DNA of 23,088 nucleotides from a virus. How positions within the stretch are numbered: the first letter of the stretch is position 1; every line of letters starts with the position of its first letter. Of the stretch, positions 1 through 6,881 are shown piece by piece. The stretch is taken from IMG/VR virus record IMGVR_UViG_3300028008_002565, positions 1 through 23,088 of that record; one strand, given 5' to 3'. Under the pieces are notes generated by a model. That model searched no databases. It was not told the origin of the DNA and saw only the letters and a program-made list of their open reading frames with translations. The translations under genes and the position numbers were made by a program.

Positions 1-223
1 GCCTTCTACGCCGAGCCCCCACCCCCTGCAGTTTCTTCTGGGCAGCAGGGGCAGGGGACAGCATCTGCTGCACCATGTGTGCAATTCCGCTGCCTGAGCT
101 TCGCTTTTCCATTGGAGCAGGCACGGTGTCATCCGGGAATAGCGATAGCTGAGCTTCGCTTTTTGTCAGAATGCGAAACTCACGAGGGGCAGGGGATCGG
201 GTTCTAGTTTTGTTCGGCTTCAT
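1..223 (-). CDS. Unidentified protein, N-terminal 74 residues only (cut by left window edge)
   Basis: An open frame runs from an ATG at 223 to the window edge with no stop, giving 74 residues starting MKPNKTRTRSPAPREFRILT. It is basic and rich in Pro/Ser/Arg at first, with the segment EAQLSLFPDD near residues 24-33. Its ATG overlaps the stop of the 46-aa frame upstream (ATGA), which suggests translational coupling behind the recombinase. There is no strong Shine-Dalgarno sequence. I do not recognise the family. Its position downstream of an iteron-like region and a recombinase would suit a replication initiator or partition protein, but that is only inference. A 15-bp direct repeat (94-108 and 149-163) lies inside it in two different frames, a mild argument against coding. 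Confidence 0.45.
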   Translation of the reverse strand, partial: MKPNKTRTRSPAPREFRILTKSEAQLSLFPDDTVPAPMEKRSSGSGIAHMVQQMLSPAPAAQKKLQGVGARRRR

Positions 224-360
224 GATTTTGCCCGTTCTGGGGTGTAGTTTCGAGCGCTGCGGAAACACCGCGCAACATCGCATAAACACTGCTTTCCTAT
301 GTCTTGGCAGGCGGCGGCAACATACGTTTCGTTCGCCGTCTGGTTTGCTCGGGGTCGCAT
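220..360 (-). CDS. Small 46-aa hypothetical protein
   Basis: A 47-codon frame starts at an ATG preceded by AGGA with 6-base spacing (GCAGGATCTGCCATG) and ends in a TGA that shares ATGA with the next gene. It starts 30 bases after the recombinase stop, so the three could be one transcript. The product has four cysteines (CQDIGKQCLCDVARC) and many basic residues, with no signal peptide or membrane segment. No function is recognised. Support comes from the ribosome-binding site and the coupled junction rather than from homology, so it may still be spurious. Confidence 0.4.
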   Translation of the reverse strand: MRPRANQTANETYVAAACQDIGKQCLCDVARCFRSARNYTPERAKS

Positions 361-390
361 GGCAGATCCTGCAAAAAAATCTGGGGCTCG

Positions 391-1449
391 TCAGGAGCGG
401 CGCAGCTTCGCCAGCAGCTCGTTGACTGGTGTCTTGATCTTTGCCAAGGGGCTGGACTTGTCGATCGCAGCAAACTTCTTCCTGGTGGCCAGGTGCGTGT
501 AGATCTTGGTCGAGTCGGCCTTGGCATGCCCCAGCAGTTCCTGGCGCACCAGCAGGTCGATGTCGTCTTCGGCCAGCTCGGTGCCGAACAGGTGGCGCAG
601 GGCATGGGGGTGGAGCTGCTTCTCATCGATGCCGGCCTTGCGGCCGTGCTTCTTCACGATCTCCCACACCGCCTTCGGCGCGAGCCGCCGGCGCTCCCCG
701 ATGTACAGGTGATCCGGCACCATCATGTTCATGAACGAGATGAACAGCACCCGGTCACCATCCGGCAGGTTGCGGTCGATGCCCTGGAGGTCAGGATGCT
801 CCAGATACAGCCGCAGCAGCATGTCGGCCTCTCTGGGCACGGGCACGAGGCGCTCCTTCTCGCCTTTTTCGAAGGTGCGGAGCATGTAGCGGGACTGGCC
901 GTCATATTCGGTGGCCATGAGCGCTGACTCATTGAGCCCGGCCACGCCGTCGCGGCGCAGGCCGCAGCCTGCCATGAGCGCCAAGATCGCGGCATCGCGC
1001 ACGCCCTGAAGCGTACTGAAGTCCGGTGCCCACATCAGCTTCTCTGCATTGGCCAAGGTCATCATCGAAGGGAGGCGCTTCCCCGCCTTGGGATAGTGCA
1101 GGGCCTCTGCGGGATCCTGGGCGATCACCTTGTGGTGCTTCGCCCATTCGTAGAACGCCTTGATCGCTGCGACGTACGGGCGCCGGCTATTGGCCTGGAC
1201 GCCCTGCTTATGGAGCCAAGCACCGGTGAACATTTCCAGCTGCTCCTCGGTGGCGGCGAGCAGGCCGTCCTGGCCGAGGAACTGTTCCAGGCGCGCCAGG
1301 TGGCGGCAGTACATATCGACGGTCTTGGCACCGCGCCCCTTGTTGAACCTGATGAAGCGCCGGAAGCGGGCAATTTGCTCGCTCTCAACCTTCTCCTCGG
1401 GGGTACCAGGGGCAGCGCAACTTGTGGAGCTGTGGATCGCTTGATTCAT
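391..1449 (-). CDS. Tyrosine recombinase / phage integrase (XerC/D-like, full length)
   Basis: This 352-aa protein has the two-domain layout of tyrosine recombinases. A SAM-like core-binding domain spans about residues 25-115 (ARFRRFIRFNKGRGAKTVDMY). A catalytic domain spans about 130-325. The catalytic set is visible: Arg165 in GCGLRRDG, Lys195 in the EKGEKER hairpin, His282 and Arg285 in HPHALRH, His308 in LLGHA and the nucleophile Tyr317 in KIYTHL. The family cuts and rejoins DNA through a 3'-phosphotyrosine, for integration/excision or for resolving dimers of circular replicons. The gene starts just beyond the first iteron-like repeat, so replication or repressor proteins binding there could affect its expression. 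The Shine-Dalgarno sequence is weak. Whether it is the phage integrase or a plasmid-type resolvase cannot be decided from the window. Confidence 0.9.
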   Translation of the reverse strand: MNQAIHSSTSCAAPGTPEEKVESEQIARFRRFIRFNKGRGAKTVDMYCRHLARLEQFLGQDGLLAATEEQLEMFTGAWLHKQGVQANSRRPYVAAIKAFYEWAKHHKVIAQDPAEALHYPKAGKRLPSMMTLANAEKLMWAPDFSTLQGVRDAAILALMAGCGLRRDGVAGLNESALMATEYDGQSRYMLRTFEKGEKERLVPVPREADMLLRLYLEHPDLQGIDRNLPDGDRVLFISFMNMMVPDHLYIGERRRLAPKAVWEIVKKHGRKAGIDEKQLHPHALRHLFGTELAEDDIDLLVRQELLGHAKADSTKIYTHLATRKKFAAIDKSSPLAKIKTPVNELLAKLRRS

Positions 1450-1490
1450 GATCTAACCAATTGATTTTAAAGAGTTTTATTTTCTATCCA

Positions 1491-1584
1491 ATCCACAGGT
1501 TAGGGGTGTTTCCACCTTCTAACCTGTGGAACTATTTTTTAAGCAACCGCATAACCTGTGGATTTTTGGCCTCAACCTGTGGAT
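1491..1584. repeat. Iteron group 1, four copies of AACCTGTGGA in both orientations
   Basis: ATCCACAGGTTA (1491-1502) is inverted relative to TAACCTGTGGAA (1520-1531), TAACCTGTGGAT (1552-1563) and CAACCTGTGGAT (1573-1584). The last two copies start exactly 21 bp apart, about two helical turns, which would put bound proteins on one face of the helix. A further copy of the same motif is at 1785-1796. The first copy lies about 40 bp upstream of the recombinase start. Confidence 0.65.
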
Positions 1585-1689
1585 GCCGCTCTCTGCGTTT
1601 TTTACCCTCTCTTCTCTCTTCTTCTTCTTTCTAATCAAAGAGATAGATAGAGATAGAGGAAGGCGTAAGGGGGAATAGCCGGTTTTCTG

Positions 1690-1741
1690 ACTTGTGGAAA
1701 AACAGGCATAACTTGTGGAAAAACGGCATCGACTTGTGGAT
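1690..1741. repeat. Iteron group 2, 21-bp direct repeats ACTTGTGGAAAAAC
   Basis: ACTTGTGGAAAAACAGGCAT begins at 1690. ACTTGTGGAAAAACGGCAT begins at 1711. A third, diverged copy ACTTGTGGATG begins at 1732. The period is 21 bp. The first two contain TGTGGAAAA (1693-1701 and 1714-1722), the reverse complement of TTTTCCACA, which fits the DnaA-box consensus TTWTNCACA. They can therefore be read as Rep iterons, DnaA boxes or both. Confidence 0.65.
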
Positions 1742-1773
1742 GTAGTTCTCTACAAAATCAAAGACTTAGCGAG

Positions 1774-1796
1774 TTTTCCACAGCAATCCACAGGTT
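1774..1796. promoter_or_regulatory. DnaA-box match next to an iteron copy
   Basis: TTTTCCACA (1774-1782) matches TTWTNCACA exactly. Two bases later AATCCACAGGTT (1785-1796) repeats the group 1 motif. It marks the right edge of the repeat cluster, about 40 bp from the end of the ASCH gene. Confidence 0.5.
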
Positions 1797-1836
1797 TTTT
1801 GCGCTGCCCCCATACCCCCCCCTTCATAGAAATTCG

Positions 1837-2394
1837 CTATTGCGGCCCCCTGGCTCTCTTCGTCGAGGTTTTCCCCGAGCCCGGCTCCTTGCTGAGGGGG
1901 AACGGGGGAACAGGCGAGGCGAATGGGTCCGGGCGGCCGATATCCTGATCAGCGGCCTGCGGCCGAGGGAGTCCTGGCCAGGCTGGAAGATGGGGCGACA
2001 CGCGCTGCAGGACCAGCTCCTCGGCGACATCGAAGAGGCCGAGCTTGCCGGGCATGGGAATGAACGGGAACGACGCTGGCCTGGCCAGCACGAAGCCATG
2101 CGGGCCGAAGAACCAGGGCGAGTTGCTCTCATCTACGCAGTCCACCATCTCTACGACGCCCACGAGCCCGCCTCGGCCGATCAGGTCCTCCGTAGGGATC
2201 ACGTGTACCAGATCGGGGCGCGCCTTCAGGATCGCCCTGTGGCCCTGATGGTCGTACTGTCCAGCGGCATGTATCAGCAGCGGCCCCCGGTGGTTGGCGC
2301 GCCAAGTCCGGTTCTCGATGCGCTTCGGGTGCGCGTAGTGTTCGGCGTTCAGGATGAGCCAGGCCCACGGCTGGCGGATGGATAAAGCCTTCAT
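1837..2394 (-). CDS. ASCH-domain protein
   Basis: This 185-aa protein opens with MKALSIRQPWAWLIL. The segment IENRTWRANHRGPLLIHAA at about residues 26-44 and GGLVGVVEMVDCV at about 75-87 are typical of the ASCH fold. ASCH domains are PUA-related and are thought to bind RNA or modified nucleic acids; some members act as RNA-linked amidohydrolases. The exact role here is unknown. The C-terminal 50 residues or so are Pro/Arg/Ser-rich and probably disordered. Its ATG overlaps the stop of the methylase gene (ATGA), so it is the last gene of the early operon. It ends 41 bp from the iteron cluster. Confidence 0.8.
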   Translation of the reverse strand: MKALSIRQPWAWLILNAEHYAHPKRIENRTWRANHRGPLLIHAAGQYDHQGHRAILKARPDLVHVIPTEDLIGRGGLVGVVEMVDCVDESNSPWFFGPHGFVLARPASFPFIPMPGKLGLFDVAEELVLQRVSPHLPAWPGLPRPQAADQDIGRPDPFASPVPPFPLSKEPGSGKTSTKRARGPQ

Positions 2395-3260
2395 TCGATT
2401 CCTAACAGTAAGGGTTGATGAGCCGCTTCATTCAGTGCATTTGCGGCCGCAGGATTGATCCAGACACACTCGGTTTTAACTTTTGTGCCGCGGCCGGCCG
2501 AGATCCGGGCTTTGGTCTGATGGAGCGTCCAGCCCGGTAGGCGCGCGTGATAGAGGTCTGTGTAGTACCCGGACAGCACCACCATGCCGCGCAACGAAGT
2601 GAGGATGGACAGCAGCTCAACGTGTGCAGCGTCATCCATCTCATGCCGGTAGGCTTGGATTTTTCCGTTCTTGATCCGAGGGACGCGGGTCTCAAACACG
2701 TACGGGGGATCTACGAAGTGCAGAGTTTCCGGACCGTCGTGCTGCACCATCACTTCTATCGCCGGCCGGTTCTCGATGAGCACCCCGCGCAGGCGCTCGC
2801 CTGCAGCCTCAATGGCGTCCGGATAAGCCGTCCAGTCGTGCTGTGCCGTGCCGTATGCGCGCTTCGTGTCGATCCTGAAGCCTGTCATGCCCTTCGTCGC
2901 GCCAGCAGAACCGAACCCCATCTGCGCGCGAATGCAAAGCCTTCGAGCGCGTTCAATGGGATCCTCGGACGGCGTCCACGCCTCGACGAATTCTTCGCGG
3001 GCATAGGGAGTCAGCCGCACGGCATCGACCAGCTGCGATCTGGTGATCGGGTCACGAAGGACGCGGAAAAGGTTCACGACATCACCATCGAGGTCGTTAT
3101 AGACCTCCGCATAGCAGCGCGGCTTCTGCAGCAATACCCCGGCCGCACCACCGAACGGTTCGACATAGCACGTATGCGGTGGGAAGAAGCTCTGAATCCA
3201 GCTGGATAGCCGGAACTTCGCCCCGTGATACCGGAGGGCCGGTCGGGTCACCTTGCTCAT
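2391..3260 (-). CDS. DNA adenine N6-methyltransferase (D12 class, Dam-like)
   Basis: The 289-aa product transfers a methyl group from S-adenosylmethionine to adenine N6. The N-terminus RYHGAKFRLSSWI is the family's opening motif. The SAM-binding motif I is EPFGGAAGVLL (FGGAAG at residues 36-41). The catalytic motif IV is FVDPPYVF, with DPPY at 184-187. The length is normal for the Dam/D12 family. The start overlaps the primase stop (ATGA) and the stop overlaps the ASCH start, so the three genes should be translated together. In phages such enzymes protect DNA from restriction or time replication and packaging. The target site is not deducible, although GATC is the usual one in this class. Confidence 0.93.
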   Translation of the reverse strand: MSKVTRPALRYHGAKFRLSSWIQSFFPPHTCYVEPFGGAAGVLLQKPRCYAEVYNDLDGDVVNLFRVLRDPITRSQLVDAVRLTPYAREEFVEAWTPSEDPIERARRLCIRAQMGFGSAGATKGMTGFRIDTKRAYGTAQHDWTAYPDAIEAAGERLRGVLIENRPAIEVMVQHDGPETLHFVDPPYVFETRVPRIKNGKIQAYRHEMDDAAHVELLSILTSLRGMVVLSGYYTDLYHARLPGWTLHQTKARISAGRGTKVKTECVWINPAAANALNEAAHQPLLLGIE

Positions 3261-6010
3261 GGCTTCTCGATCCGCGGGGCGGCATGCAGACCATAGCGCA
3301 GCAACCGATCCAGCGGGAGCACCTGAAGATTAGAGACCCGTCGGCCCAGGATGGTCCGTTCAGCAGTTCCGTCGATAATGCCGGCGTTCTCCATCTGCTT
3401 TTTGAAGACGCGATCTGACTTCACGGGCAGGCCGTTCCATTTTTCACGCAGTGCTGGGCTGGTAGATAGGTGATCCATGATGTGGCTTGTTCGGATCAAA
3501 AGAGCATCCCCGTCGTCAGGATTGATATCCCAACAGTAGGGGTATGAGAAACGACCGGCGGCGATTTCAGAGAGGGCAGTCTCCATGATCCAGACCCATG
3601 GCTCCCGGTCGGCGCTGGTCTCGCCGATGTGGCTGTTCATCTCGGTCAACAGGTCGCTATCGAATTCGCCCTGGGCGGTGTCAATGCCTGCAAAGTCGCA
3701 CAGGTAGATCCAGGCGAGGTACAGAGCGGCATAGTTGCCCGACATGCGGAGGGCACCGCTGTCCGATCCGCTGGCGATCGATGCGTCCAGGAAGGTCGCG
3801 CGCACCTCACGGTACTTTTCGAGCACCACCTTCTTCGGTAGCCGGGTGATGTATTCCAGCCATGCACGCACAGGGAATCGAGGCAGTTCGTCAGGGAGCA
3901 GGGGCCCCTTCTTACCGGTGAGGTCCGTACGGATGATCTTGCCCAGCAGCGATCGCACAGGGACATCCTCGCCGGCAAGCAGCACAGGTGCCGAGAGCAG
4001 GTATTCCGTCATCTCGGCCCCGCGGCGCGTCACCGTGTACTGATAGTTCTCCTGCAGCATGCCCACCGCCTTGTCGATGACTTCCTGCCGGCGGGCGGAG
4101 AGTTCCTCCCATCCGATCGGATGAGACGTGTGGCTGATTGAGGTCAACAACCGGAATTCCGTGGTCAGGGATTGGCCGGACAGCATGGTCATCCCGATGG
4201 CACGTTCCAGGCGCTTGATCAAAGTGGATTTGCCGCTGCCCTTATCGGACTGAATCATCATGTGTGGCCAGAAGCCCAGCAAAACCTTCAGGTGCGCGCC
4301 AAGGCCCCACACCAATGGGAAGAGGGCGGCATTGCTCTTGAAGGTCTCCTGGAAGGCCCCGATGACTTGACGAGCCTCTCGCTCACCTCCGGTCGGGAAA
4401 GTGAGGTTGTGGTACGGGCATTGCTTCTCGGGTTCCGTGAAATAGCAGTCCGGCCCCTCGTTGACGATGAGTTGGCCATCGCGCCAGGCCACCCCGACGA
4501 AGTTCGCCGCCTGCCGCGCGCCCAGGTCCGCGGTGCGCTCGAGGATGTTGACCATGCGCGAGAAGGCTCCGCTGTTCCAGACCGGGCCGAACTTTTTCCA
4601 GCCGTCGACGTTGTGGAGCTGCTCGTCCAACATGACGCGCCGCTGCAGCACTGGACCATGCCGCGGCGTCTGCACCGACACAGCGAAGTAGACCTGGGGC
4701 TGCTGGTCGGGATCTCCGGTCATGGTTGCGGTGGCGCTGGCCACAGAGACGCGGGAGATCGAGGCCACGCGGAAGCCCGCCAGATCCACCATGATCGGGG
4801 TCTTGATCATGCCGTCTTCGCCTTCCTTCTCCTCCATTTTGGCGATGTAGCTGGTGAAATCCTTCCGAACACGGAATTTCCAGTACTGCGCGAAATCATG
4901 CGCGGGCAGGTAGACGCGTTTGATGCCTGGTGTCCCGACCTCGCCCGACAGCCCAGGGATCAGCCAGTATTCGTGCTTATCGAGGGCCGCCCGCAGCTTC
5001 TCCGCGCCGAGCTCCTGCAGCATGTCGTTGACGTCGTTGATCGGTTCATCGTCCTCATCCTTCCAGTCGGCCTGGTCAACGAGCATCACGCCGATATTCA
5101 GGGCCACCAAGCGCTCCACGAGGCGCCACGCTGCCTCCGGCCCCTGTCGATGTCCGGCGAGCTTGTGGGGCGGTTCAAAGGGCTGATCGTTATCCAGGCA
5201 GAGCACTACCTGCTTACCGCGCAGGAAAGTCCAGTCTGCGTGGTCCACGTTGCCCAGGCCGCGAAGCGCGATGGCGAAAGCATGCTCGTCGGCAGTCTCG
5301 ATCGACAGGCAGTTGATCGCAGACTCGACGATGAAGACATTCCGGGCGTGCTTCAGGCGGCGCCAGTCGCTGCACCACAAGACGCCATCCTTCTCCCCCT
5401 GGGACTGCGTCTTCACGCCGCCATTGATATCGGGATCCAGGTAACGGAGGTCGACGGCACGTACCTGATCGGTGTGCTGGTCGCGGATGATGAAGGCTGC
5501 AGCAGGGCCGCCGTGGCCAACCTCTCCAGAGGGCCTCGAAGGAGAGACGTAGTTGTTGAAGCCCAGAGTCTTGCGACTGATGGCCTTGTCGATCACCTTA
5601 TCGGCAATGCCGCGGCTCGTGAGGTATTCACGCACCTGGGCTGCCTCGGCGACGCACTTGTCAGCGATGTGCTCCACGAGGCTTTTCTCGCGCGCCTCCT
5701 GGGTGTTCTGGACCCGGCGCTCGGTCGGGATCCCATATTGGTCATGAAGCCACCGCATGGCCTCGCTGACTTCCGTGATGCCGAGGACCCACATGACCAG
5801 GTCGACGCAGGAGCCGCGTGCGTGCGGCTGGCCTTCCGCACTGTAATCGCGGAAGCTCCGGCCATCCTTCGCAATGCCAATGGATGGTGATTTGTCCTCA
5901 TGGTGCGGGCTGTGGTAATTCGCGTTGCCGCCTTTCCCTCGCTTCAGGCCCAGCCTTTCTGCCAGGTCGTGAAGGTCAATGCGGTTCCGAAGTTCTTCGA
6001 TTGATGCCAT
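3257..6010 (-). CDS. Phage DNA primase-helicase (CHC2-like/Toprim/P-loop)
   Basis: This 917-aa replication protein has three parts. The N-terminal CHC2-like region (residues 1-95) keeps YHSPHHEDKSPS at 32-43, but the usual Cys of CPFH is Ser34 and only one later cysteine (Cys68) is seen, so zinc binding looks degenerate. A Toprim domain follows, with Glu229 in FIVESAIN and Asp273/Asp275 in CLDND; these bind metal for primer synthesis. The C-terminal half carries Walker A SDKGSGKST (Lys594) and GWEELSARR as a possible Walker B-like segment, giving an ATPase/helicase. It probably primes and unwinds DNA at the phage origin, perhaps the repeat cluster downstream. The start has only an A-rich leader and no clear Shine-Dalgarno sequence; it lies 5 bp after the previous stop. 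Confidence 0.9.
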   Translation of the reverse strand: MASIEELRNRIDLHDLAERLGLKRGKGGNANYHSPHHEDKSPSIGIAKDGRSFRDYSAEGQPHARGSCVDLVMWVLGITEVSEAMRWLHDQYGIPTERRVQNTQEAREKSLVEHIADKCVAEAAQVREYLTSRGIADKVIDKAISRKTLGFNNYVSPSRPSGEVGHGGPAAAFIIRDQHTDQVRAVDLRYLDPDINGGVKTQSQGEKDGVLWCSDWRRLKHARNVFIVESAINCLSIETADEHAFAIALRGLGNVDHADWTFLRGKQVVLCLDNDQPFEPPHKLAGHRQGPEAAWRLVERLVALNIGVMLVDQADWKDEDDEPINDVNDMLQELGAEKLRAALDKHEYWLIPGLSGEVGTPGIKRVYLPAHDFAQYWKFRVRKDFTSYIAKMEEKEGEDGMIKTPIMVDLAGFRVASISRVSVASATATMTGDPDQQPQVYFAVSVQTPRHGPVLQRRVMLDEQLHNVDGWKKFGPVWNSGAFSRMVNILERTADLGARQAANFVGVAWRDGQLIVNEGPDCYFTEPEKQCPYHNLTFPTGGEREARQVIGAFQETFKSNAALFPLVWGLGAHLKVLLGFWPHMMIQSDKGSGKSTLIKRLERAIGMTMLSGQSLTTEFRLLTSISHTSHPIGWEELSARRQEVIDKAVGMLQENYQYTVTRRGAEMTEYLLSAPVLLAGEDVPVRSLLGKIIRTDLTGKKGPLLPDELPRFPVRAWLEYITRLPKKVVLEKYREVRATFLDASIASGSDSGALRMSGNYAALYLAWIYLCDFAGIDTAQGEFDSDLLTEMNSHIGETSADREPWVWIMETALSEIAAGRFSYPYCWDINPDDGDALLIRTSHIMDHLSTSPALREKWNGLPVKSDRVFKKQMENAGIIDGTAERTILGRRVSNLQVLPLDRLLRYGLHAAPRIEKP

Positions 6011-6015
6011 CTTTT

Positions 6016-6258
6016 TTATCTATATCCGTTGATGCGGGCCCAGACATCGGGAGAGAGGTGCCCCTCCATGTCTGGATCCTCTTGCATGTCATCCAGGGCT
6101 GCGTTCACTGCGCCCAGCAGCGTTTCCCCCTCGCCCCAGGCCTGCGGCTCCGCCGCGTCACAGTAGATCGCTACCTCCCAGCCGGCTCCAAAGGATGGAA
6201 CGATGCTGACGCGCAGCTCCTCCATGAGGGAGCGCAAGTTCAGGGAGGTGGCGATCAT
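6016..6258 (-). CDS. Hypothetical 80-aa acidic protein
   Basis: A compact 80-residue acidic protein (AALDDMQEDPDMEG) with a central GWEVAIYCDAAE segment. It has no membrane segment and no motif I recognise. Its start shares ATGA with the stop of the J-domain gene, and it ends 5 bp before the primase start, so it belongs to the same operon. Small acidic proteins next to phage replication genes are common, but no specific role can be assigned. Confidence 0.75.
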   Translation of the reverse strand: MIATSLNLRSLMEELRVSIVPSFGAGWEVAIYCDAAEPQAWGEGETLLGAVNAALDDMQEDPDMEGHLSPDVWARINGYR

Positions 6259-6881
6259 TTCTTGAGCTCCCTCTCCGCTTCGGTCAATGCATTGTTCAAT
6301 TCGGTCATGCGCTCATGGCAGCCGCCTGGGCGATCGGGGTGGTGGATCGATGCCAGGCGCCGGTAGGCGTTTTTCACATCGTCGAGGGTGGGTCGCAGCA
6401 GTGCTTGCAGCTCAAGGACAGCCTGCCACTCCCGTTTCTGGCCTGGGCTTGGCAGGGCGGTGAAGCCCGTGAATACACGTTCTAGCACCACGGCGCCGCC
6501 ATGGCGCTCGATCGCGCGCATCGCATCAAGGGTTGCCGCGATGGCGGCCAGGTTGTCGGCGACACGGTCATACACATCGATCGCCATGACCTTGTTCTCG
6601 CCTTTCCGTGTGCGCCAGTACACGGCGGCGCCAGGGTCGCCAGGCTCGCTGCGATCAGAGCGCGGGAGGCCGTCCAGGCGAGTGGGCACGTTCGTGCTGA
6701 TCACGATATCGTCTCGGGTGTAGCCCATGCGGTCGAGTTCGCCGAGCACGCGCGCCACGCCCTCGCTGATGGTCAGGCTATCGAAGCGGTAGGAGCGGGC
6801 CTTTGTGCTGAAGCGTGCTGTCTTGCGGTTTGTGCAGCGTGGCCAGCCAGACGGCCACTGAAGCGGATACGCATTGATCAT
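6255..6881 (-). CDS. J-domain (DnaJ-like) phage protein
   Basis: The 208-aa product ends in a J domain at about residues 160-205: helix II DVKNAYRRLASIH, the HPD triad at 181-183, then helix III MTELNNALTEAERELKK. J domains stimulate the ATPase of Hsp70 (DnaK) and guide it to a client. Here the J domain is at the C-terminus rather than the usual N-terminus. The first 155 residues are not recognised, though they include a long amphipathic stretch (DRVADNLAAIAATLDAMRAI). The start is well supported by GGGAGG six bases before the ATG and by a one-base TAATG overlap with the upstream stop. It may recruit host DnaK to the replication complex, as lambda does with DnaJ/DnaK; this is inference. Confidence 0.82.
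   Translation of the reverse strand: MINAYPLQWPSGWPRCTNRKTARFSTKARSYRFDSLTISEGVARVLGELDRMGYTRDDIVISTNVPTRLDGLPRSDRSEPGDPGAAVYWRTRKGENKVMAIDVYDRVADNLAAIAATLDAMRAIERHGGAVVLERVFTGFTALPSPGQKREWQAVLELQALLRPTLDDVKNAYRRLASIHHPDRPGGCHERMTELNNALTEAERELKK

Larger units (their letters stand above)
1450..1836. other. Non-coding region, candidate replication origin
   Basis: This 387-bp stretch separates the ASCH gene from the recombinase and holds no convincing gene. It contains nine short repeats with a TGTGGA/TCCACA core (separate entries). Between the two repeat groups is a 28-base uninterrupted pyrimidine run (1605-1632) followed by a GATA-rich purine stretch (about 1636-1660). It is visibly more AT-rich than its surroundings. 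Clustered iterons, DnaA-box matches and low-complexity AT-rich DNA are the usual parts of a theta origin. A C8 run (1815-1822) lies just past the end of the ASCH gene. No factor-independent terminator for the early operon is visible here. Confidence 0.55.

Noticed and set aside
224-390. tRNA gene or tRNA-derived attachment site next to the recombinase
   Set aside because: I looked for a cloverleaf and a TTCGA-type T-loop context on both strands and found no consistent arms. An att core cannot be named without the other junction.
304-927. Plus-strand frame of 207 codons antisense to the recombinase
   Set aside because: The minus-strand recombinase shows the complete catalytic set, so the opposite frame is not needed and has no motif.
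4172-5890. Long plus-strand open frame of 572 codons antisense to the primase-helicase
   Set aside because: It mirrors the codon positions of a GC-rich gene with clear Toprim and P-loop motifs on the other strand. Its own translation is rich in Arg/His/Leu/Ala without recognisable domains.
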